This document shows, piece by piece, positions 7,666 through 15,575 of a stretch of DNA of 64,000 bases. Source of the stretch: HTCC5015 sp051747425. GTDB lineage: Bacteria; Pseudomonadota; Gammaproteobacteria; HTCC5015. Under the pieces are notes generated by a model. That model searched no databases and was not told where the DNA came from. It saw only the letters and a list, made by a program, of their open reading frames with translations. The first letter of the stretch is position 1. Every line of letters starts with the position of its first letter. The DNA lies in NCBI GenBank assembly GCA_051747425.1, contig JBNJGD010000004.1, positions 93,071-157,070 of the forward strand. The letters are read 5' to 3'. The position numbers were made by a program, and so were the translations under genes.

Positions 7666-9183
7666 TTACGCCTCTTCGACCACCGGGATCTTGCCGATTT
7701 TGGCTTGCCAGATTTTGGGCGCGGTCTGGTGGACGGACTCGCCCTGGGTGTCTACCGCCACGGTTACCGGCATGTCTTCGACCACAAACTCGTGAATGGC
7801 CTCCATGCCCAGGTCCTCGAAGGCCACCACTTTGGAGGACTTGATCGCCTTGGACACCAGGTAGGCGGCACCGCCCACGGCCATCAGGTACACCGCCTGA
7901 TGCTTCCTGATCGCCTCCAGCGCCACAGGGCCGCGCTCGGCCTTGCCGATCATGCCCAGCAGGCCGGTTTTCTCCAGCATGGTCTCGGTAAACTTGTCCA
8001 TGCGGGTGGCCGTGGTGGGACCGGCGGGGCCGACCACTTCCTCGCGCACCGGGTCGACGGGGCCCACATAGTAGATAAACTTACCCTTGAAATCGACGGG
8101 CAGCTCCTGGCCCTTTTCAAGCATGTCCACCATGCGCTTGTGGGCCGCGTCGCGGCCGGTGAGTACCGTGCCCGAGAGCAGCAGGGTATCGCCGGGCTGC
8201 CAGCTGGCCGCCTCTTCCGGCGTCACCGTATCCAGATTGACGCGCTTGGCGGTGCCACCCTCGCGGGTGATTTCCGGCCAGTCGTCCAGGCTCGGCGGCG
8301 CCAGCTCGGCGGGGCCGCTGCCGTCCAGGGTAAAGTGGGCGTGGCGGGTGGCCGCACAGTTGGGGATGATGGCCACCGGCTTGTTGGCGGCGTGGGTGGG
8401 GTAGTCCTCCACCTGCACATCCAGCACCGTGGTCAGGCCGCCCAGGCCCTGGGCACCAATGCCCAGGGCGTTGACCTTCTCAAAGATCTCCAGACGCAGT
8501 TCCTCGGCGCGGTTCTGCGGCCCGCGCTCCTTCAGTTCGTGGATGGTAATCGACTTCATGCAGGCCTTCTTGGCCAGCTGCATGGCCTTGTCCGCCGTCC
8601 CGCCGATGCCGATGCCCAGCACGCCCGGCGGGCACCAGCCGGCACCCATGGTGGGCACCATTTTCAATACCCAGTCGACGATGCTGTCCGAGGGGTTGAG
8701 CATGGCGAATTTGGACTTGGCCTCGGAGCCGCCACCCTTGGCCGCCACTTCTACATGCACCTTGTCGCCGGGCACCACGCGGGTGTGAATCACCGCCGGC
8801 GTGTTGTCCCCGGTGTTCCGGCGCTGGCCGTCGGGGTCGGCCAGGATCGAGGCGCGCAGAATATTGTCGGGCAGTTTGTAGGCGCGGCGCACGCCCTCAT
8901 TGACCATGTCCTCCACGCCCATATCGGCTTCCCACTGCACATCCATGCCGATCTCGAGAAACACGGTGACAATGCCGGTGTCCTGGCAGATCGGGCGACG
9001 GCCCTCGGCGCACATGCGCGAATTGATCAGAATCTGGGCCATGGCGTCCTTGGCCGCGGGGTTTTCCTCGCGCTGGTAGGCCTCGTGTACCGCGTCGATA
9101 AAATCCTTGGGGTGATAGTAGGAAATAAACTGCAGGGCGTCCTGGACGCTCTGGATAAAATCATCTTGGCGGATGACCGACAT
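7666..9183 (-). CDS. Class I iron-sulfur fumarate hydratase
   Basis: Interconverts fumarate and malate in the TCA cycle using an oxygen-sensitive [4Fe-4S] cluster. The 505-residue protein has the class I two-part structure: an alpha domain with CQDTGIVTVF and GAGWCPPGVLG, and a beta domain with the swivel region GPTTATRMDKF. Cysteines in CQDTG, GWCPPG and NCAATRH are the cluster candidates. It resembles the single-chain FumA-type enzymes. A -10 promoter element lies upstream at 9230-9235. The gene is monocistronic, with REPINs directly downstream. Confidence 0.95.
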   Translation of the reverse strand: MSVIRQDDFIQSVQDALQFISYYHPKDFIDAVHEAYQREENPAAKDAMAQILINSRMCAEGRRPICQDTGIVTVFLEIGMDVQWEADMGVEDMVNEGVRRAYKLPDNILRASILADPDGQRRNTGDNTPAVIHTRVVPGDKVHVEVAAKGGGSEAKSKFAMLNPSDSIVDWVLKMVPTMGAGWCPPGVLGIGIGGTADKAMQLAKKACMKSITIHELKERGPQNRAEELRLEIFEKVNALGIGAQGLGGLTTVLDVQVEDYPTHAANKPVAIIPNCAATRHAHFTLDGSGPAELAPPSLDDWPEITREGGTAKRVNLDTVTPEEAASWQPGDTLLLSGTVLTGRDAAHKRMVDMLEKGQELPVDFKGKFIYYVGPVDPVREEVVGPAGPTTATRMDKFTETMLEKTGLLGMIGKAERGPVALEAIRKHQAVYLMAVGGAAYLVSKAIKSSKVVAFEDLGMEAIHEFVVEDMPVTVAVDTQGESVHQTAPKIWQAKIGKIPVVEEA

Positions 9184-9229
9184 GGCACACCTCTTCTCTG
9201 GCTGGTTTCAGTCGCTTTCTGGGGGGCGC

Positions 9230-9235
9230 ATTATA
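9230..9235 (-). promoter_or_regulatory. Consensus -10 element upstream of fumarase
   Basis: The minus strand reads TATAAT 47 nt upstream of the ATG at 9183. No good -35 hexamer stands 16-18 nt further upstream (ATCTCA at best), so an activator or an alternative sigma factor is possible. Confidence 0.4.
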
Positions 9236-9380
9236 CACCAGAGGGCGTCCTCTGAGATGTCGCCCGTTACAGGGCCGGGACGCGTGCTCTCTCTGGTCTA
9301 ATCCCCGTTCATCCCTTAGACTGCCCCGATAACAACCACATTCAAACTATAAGAACAGGCTCTGTTCCGGGAGAGAAAAC

Positions 9381-10724
9381 ATGAGACTGATAGGCATTGC
9401 CTGCCTGATGGCACTGATTCTGCCTTTGCCCCTGGCCGCCGCCCCCGCCGGCACCGTGGACTTCGACCAGTGGCGCCCGCAGCAAAACGACAACCACTAC
9501 ATTATCCAGCTCACTGCGGTATCCAAAGAGAGCCGCCTGCCTTCGGACCAGGCCGTGAGTGAGGTCAAGTCGGTCAACCCGGAACTGGATGTCGTCTACC
9601 AACGCAAGCTGGTCAAGGGTAAAACCTGGCACGCCCTGCTGTGGGGGCCCTTTGACAGCCCCGCGCGGGCCCAGCAAGCCAATCGCGGACTGCCCGGCTC
9701 GCTGCACAACGACAGCCCATGGGTACGCCGAATTGGCCAGCTCCCGGCGGGCAATGCCTCGGCATCCGCCGCAGCCGCCCCCGCGTCCTCCTCAGGCGGC
9801 GACGGCAATGGCGACAATCTCGAAGCCTCTCTGGCCGCCATGCTGCTGGGCAAGGAAGCCGCCAGCTCCGGCGGAGGCGACAACACACCCACCCCCAAAC
9901 CGAAGCCTCAACAAAATCGCCAGCAAACCCTCTCCACCGAGGGGCTCAGCGACCGCCCGCCGGTACGGGGCGACGAGACCCGGGACCCCCGCGATCCGCG
10001 CGCCACCAGCCGCCGCCTCGACACCAGAGGCATGGAGTCCGCGCCCCGGGTTCAGCGCGGCGGCAACCGCTACGAGGGCAAGTTTGTTATGCCCAAGGGC
10101 AACTACCAGCGTAAAGACCTCCTCAAGATGTACGGCAGCGAGGACGACTTCGAGGACATGACCGGCATCGACACCTACATACCCCGCCAGGGCGTCTATC
10201 CCTACGCCCGCTTCAACGCCGGCCAACTCACTACTGAAACCGGCGCCCAACAGGATGTGCTCGGCGGCGGTGTGACCCTCGAGGACGAGGCCACCGGCAA
10301 TGCACTGGAACTGGCCCTGGGTCTGGATGTGGGTTACTACCTCGCCGTGGAGCTGGGCTACCTGCAAGCCAACGGCGTCGAAGCCGACTTCAGCGACGGG
10401 CAAACCCTGAGCACCGACCTTACGGGTCTCAAGTACTCGGGCATGCTCAAGCTGCCCATCGACGGCAAGCTCTACCGCCAGTGGATACCCTACGCCCAGG
10501 TGGGTCTGCTTGACTGGGAAGCGGAAACCGAGGCCGTCACTGCCGGCGGCGCCAATATCGGCGGTGGTAAAACCGACGACAGCCACATGTTCTACACCCT
10601 TGGCCTGGACTACAAACTGAACCGCCACTGGGCCATCGGCCTCAGCGCCAGTGAGTACGACTTCGACGAGCCCACCCAAAGCATCCAGCTGGGCGTCACC
10701 TGGCGCTGGCAGGGCCGCAACTGA
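9381..10724 (+). CDS. SPOR domain-outer membrane beta-barrel fusion protein
   Basis: A 447-residue exported protein with a signal peptide cleaved near LPLAAA-AP. Residues ~37-115 resemble a SPOR domain (HYIIQLTAVS..., then TWHALLWGPFDSPARAQ). SPOR domains bind denuded septal peptidoglycan. A low-complexity Ala/Ser/Gly and Pro/Gln/Arg linker follows (~120-230). The C-terminal ~190 residues alternate hydrophobic and polar and end in aromatic GVTWRWQGRN, like an OmpA/OmpX-type eight-stranded barrel. I do not recognise a named family; function unknown. It is monocistronic, with a REPIN immediately downstream. Confidence 0.65.
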   Translation: MRLIGIACLMALILPLPLAAAPAGTVDFDQWRPQQNDNHYIIQLTAVSKESRLPSDQAVSEVKSVNPELDVVYQRKLVKGKTWHALLWGPFDSPARAQQANRGLPGSLHNDSPWVRRIGQLPAGNASASAAAAPASSSGGDGNGDNLEASLAAMLLGKEAASSGGGDNTPTPKPKPQQNRQQTLSTEGLSDRPPVRGDETRDPRDPRATSRRLDTRGMESAPRVQRGGNRYEGKFVMPKGNYQRKDLLKMYGSEDDFEDMTGIDTYIPRQGVYPYARFNAGQLTTETGAQQDVLGGGVTLEDEATGNALELALGLDVGYYLAVELGYLQANGVEADFSDGQTLSTDLTGLKYSGMLKLPIDGKLYRQWIPYAQVGLLDWEAETEAVTAGGANIGGGKTDDSHMFYTLGLDYKLNRHWAIGLSASEYDFDEPTQSIQLGVTWRWQGRN

Positions 10725-10727
10725 ATT

Positions 10728-10780
10728 GTAGGAGGCCCGACCCCGGGCCGACATGGTCGCGGCGAGAGCGCCGCTCCTAC
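10728..10780. repeat. REPIN (two facing GTAG-headed palindromes)
   Basis: The arm 10728-10752 (GTAGGAG plus a GCCCG/CGGGC core) faces the arm 10756-10780 (core with CGGCG-type pairing). It begins one base after the upstream stop region, between convergent genes. Confidence 0.8.
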
Positions 10781-10804
10781 AGCTTTTCGCGACTCTGTTG
10801 CTCA

Positions 10805-10828
10805 CAAAAAAGGGCCCCGCAGGGCCCT
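10805..10828 (-). terminator. Rho-independent terminator after the MAPEG gene
   Basis: On the minus strand AGGGCCC pairs with GGGCCCT across a TGCG loop and is followed by six T. It lies 26 nt after the stop of the MAPEG gene. Confidence 0.8.
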
Positions 10829-10853
10829 CCTTCTTTCCGGCGTTGTAAAACGC

Positions 10854-11237
10854 TCAGGCTGCGGTGACAAAGAGCGCCACAATGCAAGCCATGCCCACAG
10901 CCCAGATCAGGCTGCGCAACGAGCCCTTGTCGGCGATATAGGCAATACCAAAGAGCACCCGGCTGACCACAAAGGTCACGGCCAGGGCGTCGATTGTGCC
11001 CTGCTCGACACCGCCGGCCAGCTGGGCCACAATCACGGCCGCATAAAAGCCGGGGTGCACTTCAAAGCTGTTGAGCTGCGCCCAGTGCGCGCGCTTGCGG
11101 CCGCCCTCCAGGCTTTCCAGAAACTCCCGCGGGGCCAGATTCTGGCGCGGTCCGAAACCGCCCTGAAACTTGGCAAAACCGGTAAAGGCATAGGGCAGAA
11201 AAATGGCGATCAAGATGCACCAATAGGCAATGGTCAT
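10854..11237 (-). CDS. MAPEG-family membrane protein
   Basis: A 127-residue inner-membrane protein with about four hydrophobic helices. The pattern FQGGFGPRQNLAPREFLESLEG between the first two helices, followed by AHWAQLNSFE, is typical of the bacterial MAPEG group related to microsomal glutathione transferases. Substrate unknown. The start at 11237 is chosen because the product then begins with MTIAYWCIL and leads into the first helix; upstream codons are charged and unlike the family. Confidence 0.82.
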   Translation of the reverse strand: MTIAYWCILIAIFLPYAFTGFAKFQGGFGPRQNLAPREFLESLEGGRKRAHWAQLNSFEVHPGFYAAVIVAQLAGGVEQGTIDALAVTFVVSRVLFGIAYIADKGSLRSLIWAVGMACIVALFVTAA

Positions 11238-11406
11238 GGAAGTCTCCCGTTGAGATGATTTGGATTCGCGAACATTGTGCCATTTTTTTCGTCTAAGCAC
11301 TGATTGCTGCGCCTATTGTGAAGTTTCCGGTGCCTGTTGTCCTGTCAAAACAAGCGGTTTCCCACTAGTCTTGAAATCAGGTAAACACCAATGAGGAGTG
11401 TGTCCC

Positions 11407-12501
11407 ATGACGCAGTCAGTAAACCCGAACCAAATGACCGACGCGGAAAAATCGGCCCATATCAAAAAGACCGTGCTCGACGCGGGTGCCGAACTGCGCG
11501 AGCACCATCCCTGGCTCAAGCACCAGGATCTGATTGGCGCCAGCATCATGGCCTTCTCGCTGCTGGGCATGATCGCCAGCGGTGCGCTGTACATCTACGA
11601 TGTTATTCCCTGGTATGTCTGCGTGCCGGTCACGGCGTTCTTTGCCTCGCTGATTCACGAGCTGGAGCACGACCTGATCCATCTGATGTACTTCCGCAAA
11701 AAGCGCTGGGCCAACGATCTTATGCTGGCCCTGGGCTGGCTGGCCCGGGCCAGCACTATCAGCCCCTTTGTCCGCCGCAAGCTGCACTTCCACCACCACA
11801 AGGTCTCCGGCACCGAATCGGACATCGAAGAGCGTGGCATTACCAATGGCGTGCCCTGGGGCATTCGCCGCTTCCTGATGACCGGCGACAACATGCTGGC
11901 CGTCTATCTGCGGCCCTTCCAGATGGCCAAGGCCACCCGCGCCTACATCAAGGCCCAGAAACCCAAGAGCAAGGCCGAGGCCAAACAGATTGGCCGCGAG
12001 CAATTGCTGAGCTATGTCCCCCTTGGCACCATTTACTATCTGCTGTTCCACACTTGGGTCGTCGCCCACGCCGTATTGATCGGCGCCAACCTCTTCGGCG
12101 TCAGCCTCAATGTACCCGAGACCTGGATGACCGCATTGGGCTACCTCGATGTCTTCGCCGTGGTTTACATGCTGCCGTCCCTGCTGCGCACCTTCTGCCT
12201 GCACTTCATCAGCTCCAACATCCACTACTACGGCGATGTCGAGCCCAACAATGTGATGCAGCAGTGCCAGGTAATGAACCCCTGGTGGTTGCTGCCCATG
12301 CAGGCCTTCTGCTTCAACTTCGGCAGCACCCACGCCATCCACCACTTCGCGGTAAAAGAGCCCTTCTACATCCGCCAGTGGACCGCGCCCACCGCCCACA
12401 AGGTGATGCGCGAAATGGGCGTGCGCTTCAACGACTACGGCACCTTCCTGCGCGCCAACCGCATGAACCGCAAAAGCGAAGCCCAGCCCCAGGAGGCCTG
12501 A
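11407..12501 (+). CDS. Membrane fatty acid desaturase/hydroxylase-type protein
   Basis: A 364-residue integral membrane protein with three histidine clusters of the di-iron desaturase superfamily: HELEHD, HFHHHK and HAIHHF. There are about four to six hydrophobic segments. These enzymes use O2 and two electrons to desaturate or hydroxylate acyl chains; the substrate cannot be told from sequence. The ATG at 11407 has GAGGAG nine bases upstream; a GTG at 11398 would add three residues. Monocistronic, followed by a composite repeat. Confidence 0.8.
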   Translation: MTQSVNPNQMTDAEKSAHIKKTVLDAGAELREHHPWLKHQDLIGASIMAFSLLGMIASGALYIYDVIPWYVCVPVTAFFASLIHELEHDLIHLMYFRKKRWANDLMLALGWLARASTISPFVRRKLHFHHHKVSGTESDIEERGITNGVPWGIRRFLMTGDNMLAVYLRPFQMAKATRAYIKAQKPKSKAEAKQIGREQLLSYVPLGTIYYLLFHTWVVAHAVLIGANLFGVSLNVPETWMTALGYLDVFAVVYMLPSLLRTFCLHFISSNIHYYGDVEPNNVMQQCQVMNPWWLLPMQAFCFNFGSTHAIHHFAVKEPFYIRQWTAPTAHKVMREMGVRFNDYGTFLRANRMNRKSEAQPQEA

Positions 12502-12530
12502 CCTCCGGGGCGGCTTCGCCATTTTGGTGA

Positions 12531-12660
12531 TTAGCCACAGAGCGCACAGAGAACACAGAGTTAAAGATACGTAGGAGGCCCGCCCCCGGGCCGACACCGC
12601 ACCGGTCGCGGCGGGGGCGCCGCTCCTACATATCTCCGTGCGCTTCGTGGCTCTGTGGCC
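12531..12660. repeat. Composite repeat: facing CACAGAG arrays around a REPIN
   Basis: A left array of 9-bp CACAGAG units (12531-12560, beginning TTAGCCACAGAG) and a right inverted array (12634-12660, ending GCTCTGTGGCC) enclose two facing GTAG-headed palindromes at 12571-12595 and 12605-12629. The right array is of the variant type (CACGAAG/CACGGAG) seen around the GxxExxY gene. It fills the spacer between the desaturase gene and pdxH and could hold promoter elements for pdxH, though I see no clear one. Confidence 0.82.
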
Positions 12661-12689
12661 AGTCCGGCAAATCGGCTACACTACGCGCC

Positions 12690-13316
12690 ATGAGAGACAT
12701 ACGCGAAGAGTACAAGGCCGAGGTGCTGCGCGCCGGGGATATGCACAGCAACCCGCTGGCCCAGGCCCAGCGCTGGGTGGACGAGGCCATTGAAACCGAT
12801 CTGCCCCTGCCCAATGCCATGACCCTCGCCACAGTGGACGCCGACGGCCAGCCATCCAGCCGGGTCGTTTTGCTCAAGGGCATCGACCAAAAGGGGCTGA
12901 CCTTCTTTACCGACTACGAAAGCGACAAAGGCCGGGACATGGCGGCCAACCCGAAAGTGTCAGTGACCTTTTTCTGGCAGCCCTTTGACCGCCAGCTGAT
13001 CGTCAAGGGCCGCGTGGAGAAACTCTCCGAAGAAGAATCCACCGACTACTTCCACTCGCGCCCCTACGCCAGCCAGATCAGCGCGGCCATCTCGCCCCAG
13101 AGCGATGTAGTCAGCCGCGAGTGGCTGGAAGCCGAGGTGGAGCGCCTGCAGGGCGAGTACCCCCAGGCACCGGTACCGCGCCCCGAGCGCTGGGGCGGCT
13201 ACCGCATTGTGCCGGTGGAGTTCCAGTTCTGGCACGGCCGCCCCAACCGTCTCCACGACCGTCTGCGCTACACCCCCAGGGGCGACGACTGGCTTATCGA
13301 ACGCCTGGCGCCCTGA
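12690..13316 (+). CDS. pdxH: Pyridoxamine 5'-phosphate oxidase
   Basis: FMN enzyme that oxidises pyridoxine/pyridoxamine 5'-phosphate to pyridoxal 5'-phosphate. The 208-residue product shows the whole family pattern: MTLATVDADGQPSSRVVLLKG, FTDYESDKG (FMN phosphate contacts), FFWQPFDRQ, and the C-terminal RLHDRLRY block. Length and start (MRDIREEY) match the family. Confidence 0.96.
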   Translation: MRDIREEYKAEVLRAGDMHSNPLAQAQRWVDEAIETDLPLPNAMTLATVDADGQPSSRVVLLKGIDQKGLTFFTDYESDKGRDMAANPKVSVTFFWQPFDRQLIVKGRVEKLSEEESTDYFHSRPYASQISAAISPQSDVVSREWLEAEVERLQGEYPQAPVPRPERWGGYRIVPVEFQFWHGRPNRLHDRLRYTPRGDDWLIERLAP

Positions 13317-13320
13317 TTTT

Positions 13321-13426
13321 TTAGCCACAGAGGGCACAGAGGTAGGAGCGGCGCCCCCGCCGCGACCGGTGCGGTGTCGGCCCGGGGGCGGGCCTCCTCT
13401 GTGCTCTCTGTGCCCTCTGTGGCTAA
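13321..13426. repeat. Cleanest 106-bp composite palindrome (CACAGAG pair around a REPIN)
   Basis: The left end TTAGCCACAGAGGGCACAGAG (13321-13341, also the end of one array) faces CTCTGTGCCCTCTGTGGCTAA (ends 13426). Between them are a REP arm at 13342-13366 and a facing REP arm at about 13376-13398. The whole unit can fold into one long hairpin. It lies between pdxH and the DCC gene. Confidence 0.88.
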
Positions 13427-13451
13427 CCCAAAAAACTGGCAAACTGCCTTC

Positions 13452-13898
13452 ATGGATAAACCATCCGCCCTTGAGCTCAGTCACCAACATCCCATCGTGG
13501 TGTTCGATGGCGTCTGCCCGTTTTGTCATTTTTGGGTGCGCTTTTTGTTCAAGCGCGATCGCGAGCAGCGCTTTCGCTTTTGCACCGCCCAGTCCCCGGT
13601 TGGTCAAAGCCTGCTCAAACACTTTGGCCACAATCCCGACAATCTCGACAGCGTTTTGCTGATTGATCAGGCTCAATGCCACAGCAAAAGCAACGCCGTC
13701 CTGGGCATTCTCGCCCGGCTGCCACGACCCTGGCGCTGGGGACGATACTTTGCTTTTATTCCACGCTTGTTGCGTGACGCGGTCTATACTTTGGTAGCAA
13801 TGCACCGCTATCGCTGGTTTGGCCGCTACGACCACTGCCCGCTGATGAGCGAAAGCCAGAGACAACGCTTTATCGACTCCACGGAGGACACCCCATGA
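13452..13898 (+). CDS. DCC-family thiol-disulfide oxidoreductase-like protein (DUF393)
   Basis: A 148-residue protein with the signature FDGVCPFCHFWVRF near the N-terminus, a D-x-x-C-x-x-C motif, followed by a thioredoxin-like helical pattern and the C-terminal WFGRYDHCPL. This is the DCC family, whose biochemical role is unclear. The ATG at 13452 is chosen because upstream codons run through a repeat element. It overlaps the next gene by 4 nt (ATGA), so the two are probably co-translated. Confidence 0.85.
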   Translation: MDKPSALELSHQHPIVVFDGVCPFCHFWVRFLFKRDREQRFRFCTAQSPVGQSLLKHFGHNPDNLDSVLLIDQAQCHSKSNAVLGILARLPRPWRWGRYFAFIPRLLRDAVYTLVAMHRYRWFGRYDHCPLMSESQRQRFIDSTEDTP

Positions 13899-14137
13899 AC
13901 ACCGAATTCTGGATTCCCTTCCTCGGCTACAACCTGGCTTTTAACTACGCCCTTTTACTTTTCTGGGCACTGATGATGTTATTCGCCAGCAATACCGTAT
14001 ACCGGCTCCACAGCCGCTGGTTTCCGATTTCCCGGGAGAACTTTAACGCCATCCACTACGCCGGCATGGCCTTCTATAAAATCCTGATCTTCGTCTTCTG
14101 CCTGATGCCCCTGCTGGCCCTTTGGCTGATGTCTTAA
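13895..14137 (+). CDS. Small inner-membrane protein (DUF6868-like)
   Basis: An 80-residue protein with two predicted membrane helices (~10-32 and ~55-78) separated by a basic RLHSRWFPISRENFNAIHYAGM segment, a pattern I associate with DUF6868. Function unknown. Coupled to the DCC gene by an ATGA overlap. Confidence 0.7.
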   Translation: MNTEFWIPFLGYNLAFNYALLLFWALMMLFASNTVYRLHSRWFPISRENFNAIHYAGMAFYKILIFVFCLMPLLALWLMS

Positions 14138-14139
14138 TC

Positions 14140-14517
14140 TGGTGGGCGGCTTCGCCGCATTGGCTTTTGCCGAAAAGACACAGAGGCCACAGAGCGCACA
14201 GAGAACACAGAGAGTTTCTTGTCAGCGCGAGGCGCGCAGCGACGCGGCGATCTACCGAACGGTTTTGCAGATTGCTTCACTGCGTTCGCAATGATGGGGG
14301 CTGTCGGCGCCTGCTTGCGGGCAAATACATTTCGAGGCTGACGCCTCGTTCGCGGGCGGGCCCGCTCCTACGCTGCCCCAGCCTGTAGAGATTCCGGATA
14401 AGCGCGGAGCACTTTCCGGAATGACAAGAATTCCTCAGTGCTCTCTGTGATCTCTGTGCCCTCTGTGTTTTGACTACCCAGGTCCCAAAAAACGCGTCGG
14501 GCTAAAGCCCGACCTAC
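14140..14517. repeat. Large composite repeat filling the spacer before the patatin gene
   Basis: In order: a GGTGGGCGGCTTCGCCGC unit (14140-14179); a four-unit CACAGAG array (14177-14213); a GTCATCGCGAG-type repeat (14221-14295); a REP arm of the GTAGGAGCGGGC type (14349-14371, minus orientation); a TTCCGGA/TCCGGAA palindrome (14391-14425); an inverted CACAGAG array (14436-14470); and a GTCGGGC/GCCCGAC REP (14496-14517). The 503-nt spacer 14138-14640 holds no gene that I can support. Confidence 0.8.
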
Positions 14518-14640
14518 AGCGGCGCAGCCGGCCCACCCCGGGATTGGCCCCGTTTCACACCTATTTGGCACGCAACCACCTCTGTGGTCTCTGCTCCCGG
14601 CCCTATACTGACCTCTGGTTTACAACAACGGCTACTTACA

Positions 14641-15570
14641 ATGACCGCAAAGAAAGCTCTCGTTATCGGCTGTGGCGGCGTCGCCGGTGGTGCCTGGACC
14701 ACTGCCATGCTCGCCGCCTACGCCGAGGCCACCGGCCACGATCCGCGCACCTTCGATATCATCATGGGCACCTCCTCGGGCTCGGTGATGACCGCCCTGC
14801 TCGGCGGCGGCATCGGCGTCGATGAGTTGCTGGCCGCCCAGCGCCAGCCGGTAGTCAATCTCGCCGGTGGCGAGTGGCGCCACGGCGGTGCCGCCCCGCC
14901 CCTGCCCCGTGCACAGTGGCCCGCTGCCGGGCTGGTGAAGCTCGGCCTTCAGGGAAAGGTGTCGGCGCTCACCGCCCTGTCCGGCCTGCTGCCCCAGGGG
15001 CGCGAGGATCTGACGCCGATGATTCGCATGGTCGAGGGCGTCTGCCGGGGCAAGGACTGGGTCGACCACCCCAACGCCTGGGTGATGGCCGTGGATGCCC
15101 AAAGCGGCGAGCGCGTGGCCTTTGGCTCGGAATCGGCCCCGCCCTGCCGCATGGCCGATGCCGTGCGCGCTTCCTACGCCGTGCCCGGCTGGTGCCCCGC
15201 CGTGAATATTGGCGGGCGCGACTACATCGACGGCGGGGTCGTCTCCCCCACCTCCGCCGACCTGTTGATCGGACGGGATGTCGAGGAAGTCATCATCGTG
15301 CCACCCATGGTCTCGCGAAAACTCGATCACCCGCGCCACCCCTTTACCAAAGTGGAACGCCTGTTGAGAAAGACCATGACCAATCAGGTGAACCGCGAGG
15401 AACGCGCCCTGAAACGCGCCGGGATCCGGGTCGCCCGACTGGAACCCACAGTGGACGACCTGAACGCCTTTGGCTACAACATGATGGACCCGGCCCGCCG
15501 CCGGCAAGTCTTTGAAACCGCCCTCAAAACCTCGCCCGGCGTAGTCCGGGCCGCCGGACTGGGAGCCTGA
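14641..15570 (+). CDS. Patatin-like phospholipase/acylhydrolase
   Basis: A 309-residue protein with all parts of the patatin Ser-Asp dyad: glycine-rich oxyanion loop CGGVAGGAW, nucleophile motif GTSSG (Ser45) and catalytic DGG (Asp197). Such enzymes hydrolyse acyl esters or lipids. The start ATG at 14641 gives MTAKKALVIGCGG, which leads straight into the first strand. It lies 5 nt upstream of a Baeyer-Villiger-type monooxygenase, so the two probably form one operon. Confidence 0.87.
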   Translation: MTAKKALVIGCGGVAGGAWTTAMLAAYAEATGHDPRTFDIIMGTSSGSVMTALLGGGIGVDELLAAQRQPVVNLAGGEWRHGGAAPPLPRAQWPAAGLVKLGLQGKVSALTALSGLLPQGREDLTPMIRMVEGVCRGKDWVDHPNAWVMAVDAQSGERVAFGSESAPPCRMADAVRASYAVPGWCPAVNIGGRDYIDGGVVSPTSADLLIGRDVEEVIIVPPMVSRKLDHPRHPFTKVERLLRKTMTNQVNREERALKRAGIRVARLEPTVDDLNAFGYNMMDPARRRQVFETALKTSPGVVRAAGLGA

Positions 15571-15575
15571 ACAGC

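Noticed and set aside
7705..9255. Plus-strand frame of about 516 codons
   Set aside because: Antisense shadow of the class I fumarase.
13374..13451. Upstream extension of the DCC protein
   Set aside because: The added codons translate REP and CACAGAG repeat sequence; the ATG at 13452 gives the family N-terminus.
14177..14213. Regular CACAGAG steps as a possible CRISPR array
   Set aside because: Units are 9 bp with no spacers; no cas genes nearby.
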